Assembly: GCA_046349955.1 (NCBI GenBank)
Contig: JAXMBI010000020.1
Span: forward strand, 77,589 to 141,588
Reading direction: 5' to 3'
DNA from: JBGAPH01 sp046349955
GTDB taxonomy: Bacteria; Planctomycetota; Planctomycetia; Pirellulales; JBGAPH01
DNA length: 64,000 nucleotides
A program made the translations under genes and the position numbers. Below the pieces are notes generated by a model, which saw only the letters and a list, made by a program, of their open reading frames with translations, had not been told where the DNA came from and searched no databases. Numbering within the stretch: the first letter of the stretch is position 1; each line of letters opens with the position of its first letter. This document shows positions 16,316 through 24,866 of this stretch, piece after piece.

Positions 16316-17002
16316 ATGTCGCGAGAGCGAATTTTGGTCGTCGACGACGAAGAAGACCTGCTCGAACTGATCAGCTACAACCTCGGCAAAGAGGGCTATC
16401 GCGTGGAATGCGTAGCCAGCGGCGAGGAAGCCATTACGACGGCCCGCAACACGCTGCCCGACCTGATCGTGCTCGATCTCCTGCTCCCGCGCGTCGATGG
16501 GCTCGAGGTCTGCCGGATTCTGAAGCGCGATCCCAAGACGCAGCACGTTCCCATCGTGATGCTCACGGCCAAGAGCGAAGAAGCCGACGTGGTGTCGGGG
16601 CTCGAACTCGGGGCCGACGACTACATCACCAAGCCCTTCAGCCCCCGCGTGCTCATGGCCCGGGTGCGGGCAGTGCTGCGGCGGAAGGCCAAAGCCAAAT
16701 TCGATGAGCAGAGCACGATTCAGATCCATGAGCTGAGCATTCATCCGGGCCGGCACGAGGCCTTCTTGGCCGGCAAGCCGCTCGAGCTCACGTTCACCGA
16801 GTTCCGCCTGCTGCACTTCCTGGCGCAGCGCCCCGGGTGGGCGTTCACCCGGTTGCAGATCGTCGACAGCGTGAAAGGCGAGGACTACCCCGTGACCGAG
16901 CGCTCGGTCGACGTGCAGGTGGCGAGCCTGCGGAAGAAGCTCGGCGAATGCGGCGGCTACATCGAAACGGTGCGGGGCGTGGGCTACCGCTTCAAGGAGT
17001 AG
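16316..17002 (+). CDS. PhoB/OmpR-family response regulator
   Basis: A 228-residue transcription regulator. The receiver domain has the acidic pocket VVDDEED, the phospho-acceptor Asp54 in IVLDLLLPRVDG and Lys106 in ITKPFSP. The C-terminal winged helix shows LTFTEFRLLHFLAQRPGWAF and SVDVQVASLRKKLG, ending VRGVGYRF. The ATG at 16316 gives a normal N-terminus; in-frame ATGs at 16265 and 16295 would add up to 17 residues. The kinase gene starts 9 bases after the stop. Resemblance to PhoB suggests phosphate-starvation control, but no pho genes are adjacent. Confidence 0.92.
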   Translation: MSRERILVVDDEEDLLELISYNLGKEGYRVECVASGEEAITTARNTLPDLIVLDLLLPRVDGLEVCRILKRDPKTQHVPIVMLTAKSEEADVVSGLELGADDYITKPFSPRVLMARVRAVLRRKAKAKFDEQSTIQIHELSIHPGRHEAFLAGKPLELTFTEFRLLHFLAQRPGWAFTRLQIVDSVKGEDYPVTERSVDVQVASLRKKLGECGGYIETVRGVGYRFKE

Positions 17003-17011
17003 CCGGCGATC

Positions 17012-18775
17012 GTGGCGGGAACCCGGCTGCTGGGGCAGCTTCTGTTCGAGTTTCTCGCGGTGGTCGCGCTGTCGGTCCTGCTCGCCGGGTTCTTTTCCTG
17101 GCGGGCGCTGCAAGATTCCAACCGTCAACTGTTGCTGGCGGAACTGCACACGCAAGCGCTGCTCATCGAGGAGCGGCTCGAACCGCTGCTGGTCGCTGGC
17201 GATCAGGCGGCGCTCCGGGAACAAGCCGAGCATGTGGCGAAACTCCTTGGCAGCAAGGTGCAAGTCCGCGGCGCAAACGGGGAACTGCTGTTCGATTCTC
17301 AGGCCTCGCGGCAACCCGCGAGCGCCGTCGCGCCGAGCCCGCCGCCCGCCGCGGCCGCTCCCAGCGATCGGGTGGTCTACGACCCGCGAGAGCGGGCCTG
17401 GCTCGCTTGGGCCTCGCTGCCGATTCGGGCCGATCAACGGGTGCTGGGCGAAGTGCGCGTCGGCCGTCCGCTTACTCCGCTCGAAGAAACGCTGCGGCGC
17501 GTCGTTTGGCAAACGCTCGGCAGCGGCTTGCTGGCCGCTCTGGTCGCCGTGTTGCTGGCGCGGCACGTGGGAAACCGGCTGCGGCGCCCGTTGGCGGCCC
17601 TCCGCGGCGGCGCCGAGCAAATGGCCTCGGGCGACCTAACGACCGCGATTCCTGAGCCCGACCTCGACGAACTGGCTGACGTCGCCCGTTCGCTGAATCA
17701 AATGGCGGGGCGTCTTTCTTCCCGACTGGGCTTGCTCGAGCGGCAGAACGCCGAGCAGGCGGCCGTGTTGGCAAGCATGGCCGAGGGGGTGGTGGCCATC
17801 GACAGCCAAGAACGGATCATCAGCCTGAACAAGGCAGCCGCAGCGCTGCTCGGCGCCGGCCAAATCGAGGCTCAAGGCCGCGGACTGCAGGAGGTGATTC
17901 GCAACACCGAATTGCGCCGCATCGCCGCCAACGCCCTGGCCGGCGCGACGCCCCTGGAAGGCGATGTGCTGCTTCACCCCGATCGCAGTTGTCTGCTGCA
18001 AGTGCAGGGGGCGGCGCTGCGAAATGCCCGCGGCCAGGCGATCGGGGCCGTGATCGTGCTCAACGACGTGACGCGGTTGCGGCGGCTCGAGAGCATGCGC
18101 CGCGACTTCGTGGCCAACGTGTCGCACGAGCTGAAGACGCCGATCACTTCGATCAAGGGCTTCGTCGAGACATTGCTCGATGGCGCCATCGAGAACCCGC
18201 AAGACGCCGAGCGGTTTTTGCGGATCATCGCCCAGCAATCCGACCGGCTGAACGCCATCATCGAGGATCTGCTCAGCCTGTCGAAGATCGAGCAAGGCGA
18301 GGAGGCCTCGGACATCGCGCTCGACTGGGGCCCGATTCGCGAGGTGCTCGAGGCTGCGGCCCGCGAGTGCCGCGTGAAGTCCGAAGAGCGGCAGATCGAC
18401 GTACTGGTCGAATGCGAACCCTCGCTGCGGGCTCGCATCAACGCCCCGCTGCTCGAGCAGGCGGTGATCAACCTGCTCGACAACGCGCTCAAGTACAGCG
18501 AACCAGGCCGGCAAGTTCAGGTCTTGGGCGAACGCACGGCGAACGCCGTGGTCATCAGTGTCCGCGATCAGGGGTGCGGCATCTCGGCCGAACATCTGCC
18601 TCGAGTGTTCGAACGCTTCTACCGGGTCGACAAAGCGCGTAGCCGCAAGCTGGGAGGCACGGGACTCGGGCTGGCGATCGTCAAACACATCGCGCAGGCC
18701 CACCACGGCCGCGTGACCGTGGCCAGCTCTCCCGGACGCGGCAGCAGTTTCTCGATCCAACTGCCGTTGGCGTGA
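17012..18775 (+). CDS. PhoR-like sensor histidine kinase
   Basis: A 587-residue membrane kinase. The GTG start at 17012 follows AAGGAG in the end of the upstream gene. Transmembrane helices lie at about residues 7-28 and 164-184 and enclose an extracytoplasmic sensor of about 130 residues with a proline-rich patch near residue 108. HAMP (185-240) and PAS (250-350) follow, then HisKA with His372 in VSHELKTPITSIKGF, and the ATPase domain with NLLDNALKYSE, DQGCGI and KLGGTGLGLAIVKH. It pairs with the upstream regulator. Domain order matches planctomycete PhoR. Confidence 0.93.
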   Translation: MAGTRLLGQLLFEFLAVVALSVLLAGFFSWRALQDSNRQLLLAELHTQALLIEERLEPLLVAGDQAALREQAEHVAKLLGSKVQVRGANGELLFDSQASRQPASAVAPSPPPAAAAPSDRVVYDPRERAWLAWASLPIRADQRVLGEVRVGRPLTPLEETLRRVVWQTLGSGLLAALVAVLLARHVGNRLRRPLAALRGGAEQMASGDLTTAIPEPDLDELADVARSLNQMAGRLSSRLGLLERQNAEQAAVLASMAEGVVAIDSQERIISLNKAAAALLGAGQIEAQGRGLQEVIRNTELRRIAANALAGATPLEGDVLLHPDRSCLLQVQGAALRNARGQAIGAVIVLNDVTRLRRLESMRRDFVANVSHELKTPITSIKGFVETLLDGAIENPQDAERFLRIIAQQSDRLNAIIEDLLSLSKIEQGEEASDIALDWGPIREVLEAAARECRVKSEERQIDVLVECEPSLRARINAPLLEQAVINLLDNALKYSEPGRQVQVLGERTANAVVISVRDQGCGISAEHLPRVFERFYRVDKARSRKLGGTGLGLAIVKHIAQAHHGRVTVASSPGRGSSFSIQLPLA

Positions 18776-18910
18776 CCCGCCGCGACTAGCCGCGGCCTCG
18801 GCGCAAAGCGAACGGCTGATCAGGCAACGCTCGCGGTTGAACGTCGCCCGACCAGCCGTGTTGGGGGCCGCCGACTGCGCGGCGGTCATCCGAAGTTCTC
18901 AGCGGCGCCA

Positions 18911-19243
18911 TTAAGGAACGGTCGGCGTGGCCGGATTGGTTGGCGCCGTCGTACCGGCCTCCTCGATGGCGTCCGCCTTACGTTCGCCCGCCGCTTCAAT
19001 GGCGTCGGCCTTTTTCTCGCCGGCTTTCTCGACCGCGTCCGCGTGTTCCTCCGCACGGGCATCGACATTGGCCGCGGCGTCGCGCACGGCGTCCGCGTGG
19101 TGTTGCGAGGCGTCACGTTCCGCCTCGGCCTGATTCTGTGTTGCCTTGCGCACGGCGTCGGCCTGCCGATCGGCGGGCGACTTCTCGCAACCCACTGCAA
19201 ACAGACCGAGCGCGGCCAAACTAAACAACCAAGTAGCTTTCAT
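18911..19243 (-). CDS. Small alanine-rich coiled-coil lipoprotein
   Basis: A 110-residue protein. MKATWLFSLAALGLF and a lipobox (AVGC) form a lipoprotein signal. The mature part is nearly all charged/alanine helix with repeated ADAV/ADAI units (for example HADAVEKAGEKKADAI, then AAGERKADAIEEAG), ending in a short proline/threonine tail. The regular spacing suggests a long coiled coil lying along or away from the membrane. It is 59 bases downstream of the CsbD gene on the same strand, so co-expression in stress is likely. No precise function is known. Confidence 0.7.
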   Translation of the reverse strand: MKATWLFSLAALGLFAVGCEKSPADRQADAVRKATQNQAEAERDASQHHADAVRDAAANVDARAEEHADAVEKAGEKKADAIEAAGERKADAIEEAGTTAPTNPATPTVP

Positions 19244-19302
19244 GGTCGAAGAACCCTTCCTGCAAAATGACTTGCGCTTTGTGAAACGTGGCATTCGTGG
19301 GC

Positions 19303-19500
19303 CTACCAGGCGCTGGTCGCTTCGTCGAGCTCGCGCTCGGCACGGTCGCGCTCGTAGCCGTAGCGCTCTTGGATTTTGCCCACCAATTGGTCTTTCTTGC
19401 CGCCAATTTCGGTGAGCTCGTCGTCGGTCAGCTTGCCCCACTTTTCCTTGACCTTGCCTCGGAATTGTTTCCAGTTTCCTTCGATGCGATCCCAGTTCAT
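19303..19500 (-). CDS. CsbD-family stress protein
   Basis: A 65-residue protein beginning MNWDRIEGNWKQFRGKVKEK, the diagnostic CsbD start, followed by WGKLTDDELTEIGGKKDQLVG. GGGAGA lies about 8 bases before the ATG. CsbD proteins are abundant, highly charged small proteins induced by general stress in other bacteria; their molecular role is unsettled. Confidence 0.92.
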   Translation of the reverse strand: MNWDRIEGNWKQFRGKVKEKWGKLTDDELTEIGGKKDQLVGKIQERYGYERDRAERELDEATSAW

Positions 19501-19836
19501 TGCTTTGTCTCCCGCGTGCGTGTGCTGTGTGATTCGTTGGTGCGGCTCGCATTGGGCATGCGGCTCGCGGTCAGTCCCCAGAAAAGCAAAGAGTGTGCCA
19601 GACCTGTCGCGACGCTGGGCGTGCCGATTCGCAAGCGGAGTTCATGCCATGACTTGGGACTCGCAGTCCTCGAGACCGCCTTCCCTTTCCGCGAGCAGCT
19701 GCGGTCGTCGAGCAGCCAGGGCACTGGCCGCTCTTCCTGCTCCGCACTACTCACCTGCCGGCTCGTTTCTCGGCGGTTTGCCGATTAAGCTAGTCCGGAT
19801 GCACAAGACCACACCACCCGCCGGAGGCGCACCCCG
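19501..19836. other. Divergent intergenic region, no gene seen
   Basis: 336 bases separate csbD (minus) from the oxidoreductase (plus). Promoters for both are expected here. No convincing hexamers, operators or RNA structure were recognised. Confidence 0.5.
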
Positions 19837-21183
19837 ATGAACCGCCGCAACTTTCTCAAGACGGGGGCCGCGGGCCTCGCCTATGCGGCCCTGGCCGGCG
19901 GGGACGCGGGCCTCATCGCCGCCGAACAGAAGAAACGCGTCGGCCTCATCGGCTGCGGCTGGTACGGCAAGTGTGATCTGTTTCGGTTGATCCAAGTGTC
20001 GCCGGTTCAGGTCGTCTCGCTGTGCGACGTCGATTCGCAGATGCTCGGCAAAGCGGCTGACATGGTCGCCACGCGGCAGCAGTCGAAACAACGGCCGCGC
20101 ACCTACGGCGACTATCGCCAGATGCTTGCCGAGAAAGACCTCGACATCGTGCTCGTAGGCACGCCCGACCACTGGCACGCCCTGGCCATGATCGCGGCGG
20201 TCGAGGCGGGGGCCGATGTCTACGTGCAGAAGCCGATTAGCGTCGACGTCGTCGAAGGTCAGGCCATGGTCGCCGCCGCCCGCAAGCACGGCCGCGTGGT
20301 GCAGGTAGGCACGCAGCGCCGCAGCACGCCGCACCTGGTCGAGGCCCGCGATCGCGTCATTCGCGAGGGCAAGCTCGGCAAGGTCGCGCATGCCGAGGTC
20401 TACTGCTACTATCACATGCGCACGAGCGAGAACCCGCCCGACACCGCGCCGCCCGCTTATCTCGATTACGAAATGTGGACGGGCCCGGCGCCGCTGCGCC
20501 CCTACAACAAGCTGGTCCATCCGCGCTCGTGGCGGGCGTTCACCGAATACGGCAACGGCATCGTGGGAGACATGTGCATCCACATGTACGACACGGTGCG
20601 GTGGCTGCTCGACCTCGGCTGGCCGCAGCGCGTTTCGTCGGCCGGGGGAATCTTGGTCGACAAGCAGAGCAAGGCGAACATCAGCGATACGCAAACGGCC
20701 ACCTTCGACCACGGCGACCTGCAGGTGGTCTGGCAGCACCGCACTTGGGGCGACGCGCCCGATCCCAAGTATCCCTGGGGCGCCACGCTCTACGGAGACC
20801 GGGGCACGCTCAAGGTGAGCGTGAATCACTACGACTTCATTCCGCACGGCGGCGGCCAGCCGCTGGCGGGCGAGGCGGTGTTCGAGCTCGACCAGTACCC
20901 CGAAGATCGCACCGAGCAGGACCTGGAGCAGCACGTGGCGGCGGCCAACCGCCGGCATCAGCAAGACTTTCTGGCGGCCATCGAAAAGCGCAGCAAGCCG
21001 GTGGCCGACATCGAGCAGGGACACATCTCGAGCGCGAGTTGCATCCTGGCGAACCTTTCGGCCCAACTCGGCCGCTCGCTCACCTGGGACAGCGCGAAGC
21101 AACAGGTCGTCGGCGACGACGAGGCCAACCGAATGCTTCGGCGTCCTTATCGAGCGCCCTGGGCCCATCCGGAGCCGGCCTGA
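19837..21183 (+). CDS. Tat-exported Gfo/Idh/MocA-family oxidoreductase
   Basis: A 448-residue NAD(P)-dependent dehydrogenase-like protein. The N-terminus MNRRNFLKTGAAGLAYAALA is a twin-arginine signal, so it is probably exported folded. The Rossmann motif VGLIGCGWYGKC follows, then VGTPDHWHALAMI, and the catalytic-site equivalent VYVQKPISVDVVEG with the family lysine. An AGG-rich site (GGAGG) is about 10 bases before the ATG. Planctomycetes encode many such exported paralogs, thought to act on sugars; the substrate here is unknown. It is monocistronic by position. Confidence 0.9.
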   Translation: MNRRNFLKTGAAGLAYAALAGGDAGLIAAEQKKRVGLIGCGWYGKCDLFRLIQVSPVQVVSLCDVDSQMLGKAADMVATRQQSKQRPRTYGDYRQMLAEKDLDIVLVGTPDHWHALAMIAAVEAGADVYVQKPISVDVVEGQAMVAAARKHGRVVQVGTQRRSTPHLVEARDRVIREGKLGKVAHAEVYCYYHMRTSENPPDTAPPAYLDYEMWTGPAPLRPYNKLVHPRSWRAFTEYGNGIVGDMCIHMYDTVRWLLDLGWPQRVSSAGGILVDKQSKANISDTQTATFDHGDLQVVWQHRTWGDAPDPKYPWGATLYGDRGTLKVSVNHYDFIPHGGGQPLAGEAVFELDQYPEDRTEQDLEQHVAAANRRHQQDFLAAIEKRSKPVADIEQGHISSASCILANLSAQLGRSLTWDSAKQQVVGDDEANRMLRRPYRAPWAHPEPA

Positions 21184-21355
21184 GTTTACAGGCCGAGCGT
21201 AACTCCGGGTTCGAGGGCTCGCGACAGGTTATGCACAGCGTTTATCATGAATGTAAGGAGATCGCAGAGTCCTGCGAGCAGACTCGGCAGAAAATGCCTC
21301 TCTCAGTCCATTCACGCTCGCCCAATTTACGGCTTGGCCCAACAAGTAGGATTCG

Positions 21356-21601
21356 ATGAGCTTTACTCCGGAACTCGATCGGTTGGTCCAGGAGCGATTG
21401 GCCCAGGGAGACTATCCGACAGCAGATGCGCTGCTCATCGATGCCTTGCTCGCGCTGCGCGAACTCGAGGCGAAGCGAGCCGAACTGCAAGCTGCCGTAT
21501 CTGACCGTCGAGAGCGCGCTGGCAAGGGGGTGAGTTTGCCCCTTGATCTAGACTCCTTCCTGCAAACGGCGCGCGATCGTCGCGACGCGCCCCGGTCGTA
21601 G
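21356..21601 (+). CDS. ParD-like antitoxin
   Basis: An 81-residue protein whose first half matches a ribbon-helix-helix antitoxin (MSFTPELDRLVQERLAQGDY, then PTADALLIDALLALREL). The C-terminal tail is charged and probably wraps the toxin. It lies 8 bases upstream of a ParE-like gene on the same strand, which supports the assignment. Antitoxins of this type usually repress their own operon; no clear operator was identified. Confidence 0.75.
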   Translation: MSFTPELDRLVQERLAQGDYPTADALLIDALLALRELEAKRAELQAAVSDRRERAGKGVSLPLDLDSFLQTARDRRDAPRS

Positions 21602-21609
21602 CTCGGCAA

Positions 21610-21915
21610 ATGAGCACCGTCCTCTACCTGCCTGAAGCGGTGGAAGATCTGCATGCGATCTGGCGTTACCTGTCCCGCGAAAGCGGCCGCGATCACGTCG
21701 CGAATGCGATGATCGCCGAGATTCACGCTGCCGCGGCACGATACGCGCTAGAGCCGCTGCTAGGTGAACAGCGCACCGACCTGGCCCCTGATGTGCGGTC
21801 TTTTCGCGTGCGACGGTACGTTGCCTTTTACGTGCCCATGGCGACTGGCATCGAGATACTTCAGGTCATTCACGGCGCGCGGGATATTCCGCAGTGGTTT
21901 CGGCAGGGACGATGA
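21610..21915 (+). CDS. ParE/RelE-superfamily toxin
   Basis: A 101-residue protein with the ParE layout: LPEAVEDLHAIWRYLSRESG helix pair, then RSFRVRRYVAFYVPMATGIE and the closing ILQVIHGARDIPQWF. The last segment (IxVxxVxHGxRD) is diagnostic for ParE-type toxins, which often target DNA gyrase; the target here is not proven. It is the second gene of a two-gene type II module inserted between the oxidoreductase and uvrA genes. Confidence 0.85.
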   Translation: MSTVLYLPEAVEDLHAIWRYLSRESGRDHVANAMIAEIHAAAARYALEPLLGEQRTDLAPDVRSFRVRRYVAFYVPMATGIEILQVIHGARDIPQWFRQGR

Positions 21916-21995
21916 TCGGTCTCAGTTGCCATTGAGAACGCCTGGCCGAACGGCCACACTCGGTAGGTGGCCTCTTCCCCCTCGTCAGCCGCCGC

Positions 21996-24830
21996 ATGCC
22001 CGCAGCCCCCAGCGTCAAGATCGCTCCCCCCGCCGCCGAACTCATCTGCGTCCGGGGCGCTCGCGTTCACAACCTGCAGAACGTCTCGCTCGACCTGCCG
22101 CGCGACAAGCTGGTCGTCATTACCGGCCCCAGCGGCTCCGGCAAGAGCTCGCTGGCCTACGACACGCTGTTCGCCGAGGGGCAGCGGCAGTACATCGAAA
22201 CGCTCTCGACCTATGCCCGCCAGTTCGTCGACCAGCTCGAGCGCCCCGACGTCGATCTGGTGGAGGGGCTCCCGCCCACGATCTCGATCGACCAGCGGGC
22301 AGGCAGCCTGAACCCCCGCAGCACGGTGGCCACCGTCACCGAAATCTACGACTACCTCCGGCTGCTCATGGCCCGCCTAGGCACGCCCGCCTGCCCCGAG
22401 TGCGGCTTGCCGATCCGCCCGCAATCGGCCGAGCAAATCGTCGAGCGATTGCAGGCGCTGCCTGAGGGAACGAAGGCCATGATCCTGGCCCCCCTCGTGC
22501 GCGGGCGGAAGGGCGCGCACAAGGAGGAGCTGGCCGCGATCCGCAAGGCCGGCTTCGTGCGGGCACGGCTCGACGGTCAGATCTACGACCTCGATCAACT
22601 GCCGGAAGTCGCCCCGCGCAAGAACCACGATCTCGACGCGATCGTCGACCGCGTAGTGATTCGCGATTCGACCCGCGGCCGCACGGCGGAATCGGTCCAC
22701 CTGGCGCTCAAGCACGGCGGCGGCACAGCCACCGTGCTCTACGCTCCGCCGGGCAGCGCCCCCGACACGTGGAAAGAAGAGTTCTTCAGCACGCTCAGTG
22801 CGTGTCCTCGCTGCAACGCCAGCTTCGCCGAACTCGAGCCCCGCTCCTTCAGCTTCAATAGCGCGTATGGCGCGTGCCCTCGCTGCGAGGGGCTGGGCCG
22901 GCTGGTGCAGTTCGACCCGGACCTCGTCTTGCCCGACCCCGAGCGGCCCGTGGCTGACTGCGTGGCCACCTGGAAAGGCGCTCCGGCCGCGGTGTTGCGG
23001 AAGCAGCAGGCGGCGGTCGGCGAGTTCTTGACCGCCGCCAAGGCAACGCTCGATACGCCGCTTGGCAAACTCGCGCCCACGGTTCGCGAGCGGCTCTGGT
23101 CGGGAGACGGCGCGGGCTTTGGCGGGCTCGCGCAGCTACTCGAGCAGGAATTGGCGACGACGATCAAGGAGAAACGGCTCGAGCAGCTCGAGCGCTACCG
23201 CGAGGAGGCGCCCTGCCCCGAGTGCGGAGGCGCGCGCCTGCGGGCCGAGGCCCGCGCCTGCAAGTTCGCCGGCCTGGCGATCCACGAGATTACGGCCCTC
23301 TCGGTATTGCGGGCACGCGCTTTCTTTCAGAACGCCGCGTTGGCCGACGCCGAACGGCAGGTAGGGGAGCGATTGGTGCGCGAGATCGACCAGCGGCTTA
23401 GCTTTCTGGCCCAGGTGGGGCTCGACTACCTGACGCTTGACCGCCCAGCCGACACCCTTTCCGGCGGAGAGTTGCAGCGGGTGCGGCTGGCGACCGGCAT
23501 CGGCTCGGGGCTGGTGGGGGTGTGCTACATCCTCGACGAACCCTCGATCGGCCTGCACCCGCGCGACAACCAGCGGCTGATCGACGCCCTACGGCGCCTG
23601 CAGGCGCAGGGCAACACCGTAATCGTCGTCGAGCACGACGAAGCGATCATGCGTCAGGCCGACTGGCTGGTCGACGTCGGCCCGGCCGCGGGGGCCGCGG
23701 GGGGCTGCATCGTCGCCGAGGGGCCGCCCGCGCAGGTGATGGCGGCCGCCGAATCGATCACCGGCGATTATCTGGCCGGCCGCCGTGAGATTTCTGTTCC
23801 GCAGCAGCGGCGGCCGGTCAACCGCGCGCGGCAGATCATGCTCGAGGGCGCCACAGAGCACAACCTCCAGTCCGTCGACGCGTCGTTCCCGCTCGGGCTC
23901 TTCGTCTGCGTGACCGGCGTCAGCGGCTCCGGCAAGAGCTCGCTCGTGAATGACACCCTCGCCCGCGCGCTCGAGCGGAAGTTGGGGCTCGTGGGGCCCA
24001 AGCCGGGCCCCTATGCCAGCCTCAAGGGCGCGCAGCAGATCGACAAGCTGATCACCGTCGACCAGTCGCCGCTCGGGCGGACACCGCGGAGCAACACGGC
24101 CACTTACACCGGGCTGTTCGACGAGATCCGCCGGGTGTTCGTGAGCACGCGCGAGGCCCGCCAGCGCGGCTACGGCCCCAGCCGCTTCAGCTTCAACGTG
24201 AAGGGTGGCCGGTGCGAGACCTGCCAGGGGCAAGGGGTGCAGCGCATCGAGATGAAGTTCCTGCCCGACCTCTATGTGCCTTGCCCCGAGTGCGGCGGCC
24301 GGCGCTTCAACCGGCAAACGCTCGAGGTTCGCTACAAGGGGCTCTCGATCGCCGGCGTGCTCGAGCTAAGCGTGACCGCCGCCGCCGAGTTTTTCGCCAG
24401 CGTGACCGCGATTCGACGGCCGCTCGAGAGCCTGGTCGAAGTCGGCTTGGGCTACCTGACGCTCGGCCAGCCTTCGACTACGCTGTCCGGAGGCGAGGCG
24501 CAGCGGGTAAAGTTGGCCACCGAGCTGGCCCGCGTCCACACGGGCAACACACTGTACCTGCTCGATGAACCCACCACCGGGTTGCACTTCGACGACGTGA
24601 AGCGGCTTCTGGCGGTGCTCAACCGCCTGGTCGATGCCGGCAACACGGTGCTCGTGATCGAGCATAACTTGGACGTGATGAAATCGGCCGACTGGATCAT
24701 CGACCTGGGGCCGGAAGGGGGCGAAGGGGGTGGCCGGTTGGTGGGCGAGGGGACGCCGGAGGAAGTTGCGGCGCGGTACGACACGCCGACGGCGCGCTAC
24801 TTAAAGACGGTTCTGCGACCGACGAGCTAG
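21996..24830 (+). CDS. uvrA: UvrABC system protein A
   Basis: The damage-recognition ATPase of nucleotide excision repair, 944 residues, close to the 940 of E. coli. It has two ABC modules: Walker A GPSGSGKSS (about residue 44) and GVSGSGKSS in the second half. Both ABC signatures (DTLSGGELQRVRLA and TTLSGGEAQRVKLA) and Walker B motifs (CYILDEPSIGLH, LYLLDEPTTGLH) are present. Zinc ligands appear in CPRCNASFAEL...GACPRCEGLG and in CETCQGQGVQRIEMKFLPD...CPECGG. The UvrB-binding region is retained, so this is a canonical UvrA. No strong ribosome site precedes the ATG. Confidence 0.97.
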   Translation: MPAAPSVKIAPPAAELICVRGARVHNLQNVSLDLPRDKLVVITGPSGSGKSSLAYDTLFAEGQRQYIETLSTYARQFVDQLERPDVDLVEGLPPTISIDQRAGSLNPRSTVATVTEIYDYLRLLMARLGTPACPECGLPIRPQSAEQIVERLQALPEGTKAMILAPLVRGRKGAHKEELAAIRKAGFVRARLDGQIYDLDQLPEVAPRKNHDLDAIVDRVVIRDSTRGRTAESVHLALKHGGGTATVLYAPPGSAPDTWKEEFFSTLSACPRCNASFAELEPRSFSFNSAYGACPRCEGLGRLVQFDPDLVLPDPERPVADCVATWKGAPAAVLRKQQAAVGEFLTAAKATLDTPLGKLAPTVRERLWSGDGAGFGGLAQLLEQELATTIKEKRLEQLERYREEAPCPECGGARLRAEARACKFAGLAIHEITALSVLRARAFFQNAALADAERQVGERLVREIDQRLSFLAQVGLDYLTLDRPADTLSGGELQRVRLATGIGSGLVGVCYILDEPSIGLHPRDNQRLIDALRRLQAQGNTVIVVEHDEAIMRQADWLVDVGPAAGAAGGCIVAEGPPAQVMAAAESITGDYLAGRREISVPQQRRPVNRARQIMLEGATEHNLQSVDASFPLGLFVCVTGVSGSGKSSLVNDTLARALERKLGLVGPKPGPYASLKGAQQIDKLITVDQSPLGRTPRSNTATYTGLFDEIRRVFVSTREARQRGYGPSRFSFNVKGGRCETCQGQGVQRIEMKFLPDLYVPCPECGGRRFNRQTLEVRYKGLSIAGVLELSVTAAAEFFASVTAIRRPLESLVEVGLGYLTLGQPSTTLSGGEAQRVKLATELARVHTGNTLYLLDEPTTGLHFDDVKRLLAVLNRLVDAGNTVLVIEHNLDVMKSADWIIDLGPEGGEGGGRLVGEGTPEEVAARYDTPTARYLKTVLRPTS

Positions 24831-24866
24831 GCTGCGAGGGCCGCGGACGCTGCCGGTTGCGCCGCG

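Noticed and set aside
16199..17620. 473-residue minus-strand frame over the two-component genes
   Set aside because: Covers two genes with intact catalytic motifs on the plus strand; no independent evidence.
21200..21235. GGTTCGAGG sequence resembling a tRNA T-loop
   Set aside because: No acceptor, D or anticodon arms could be placed around it.
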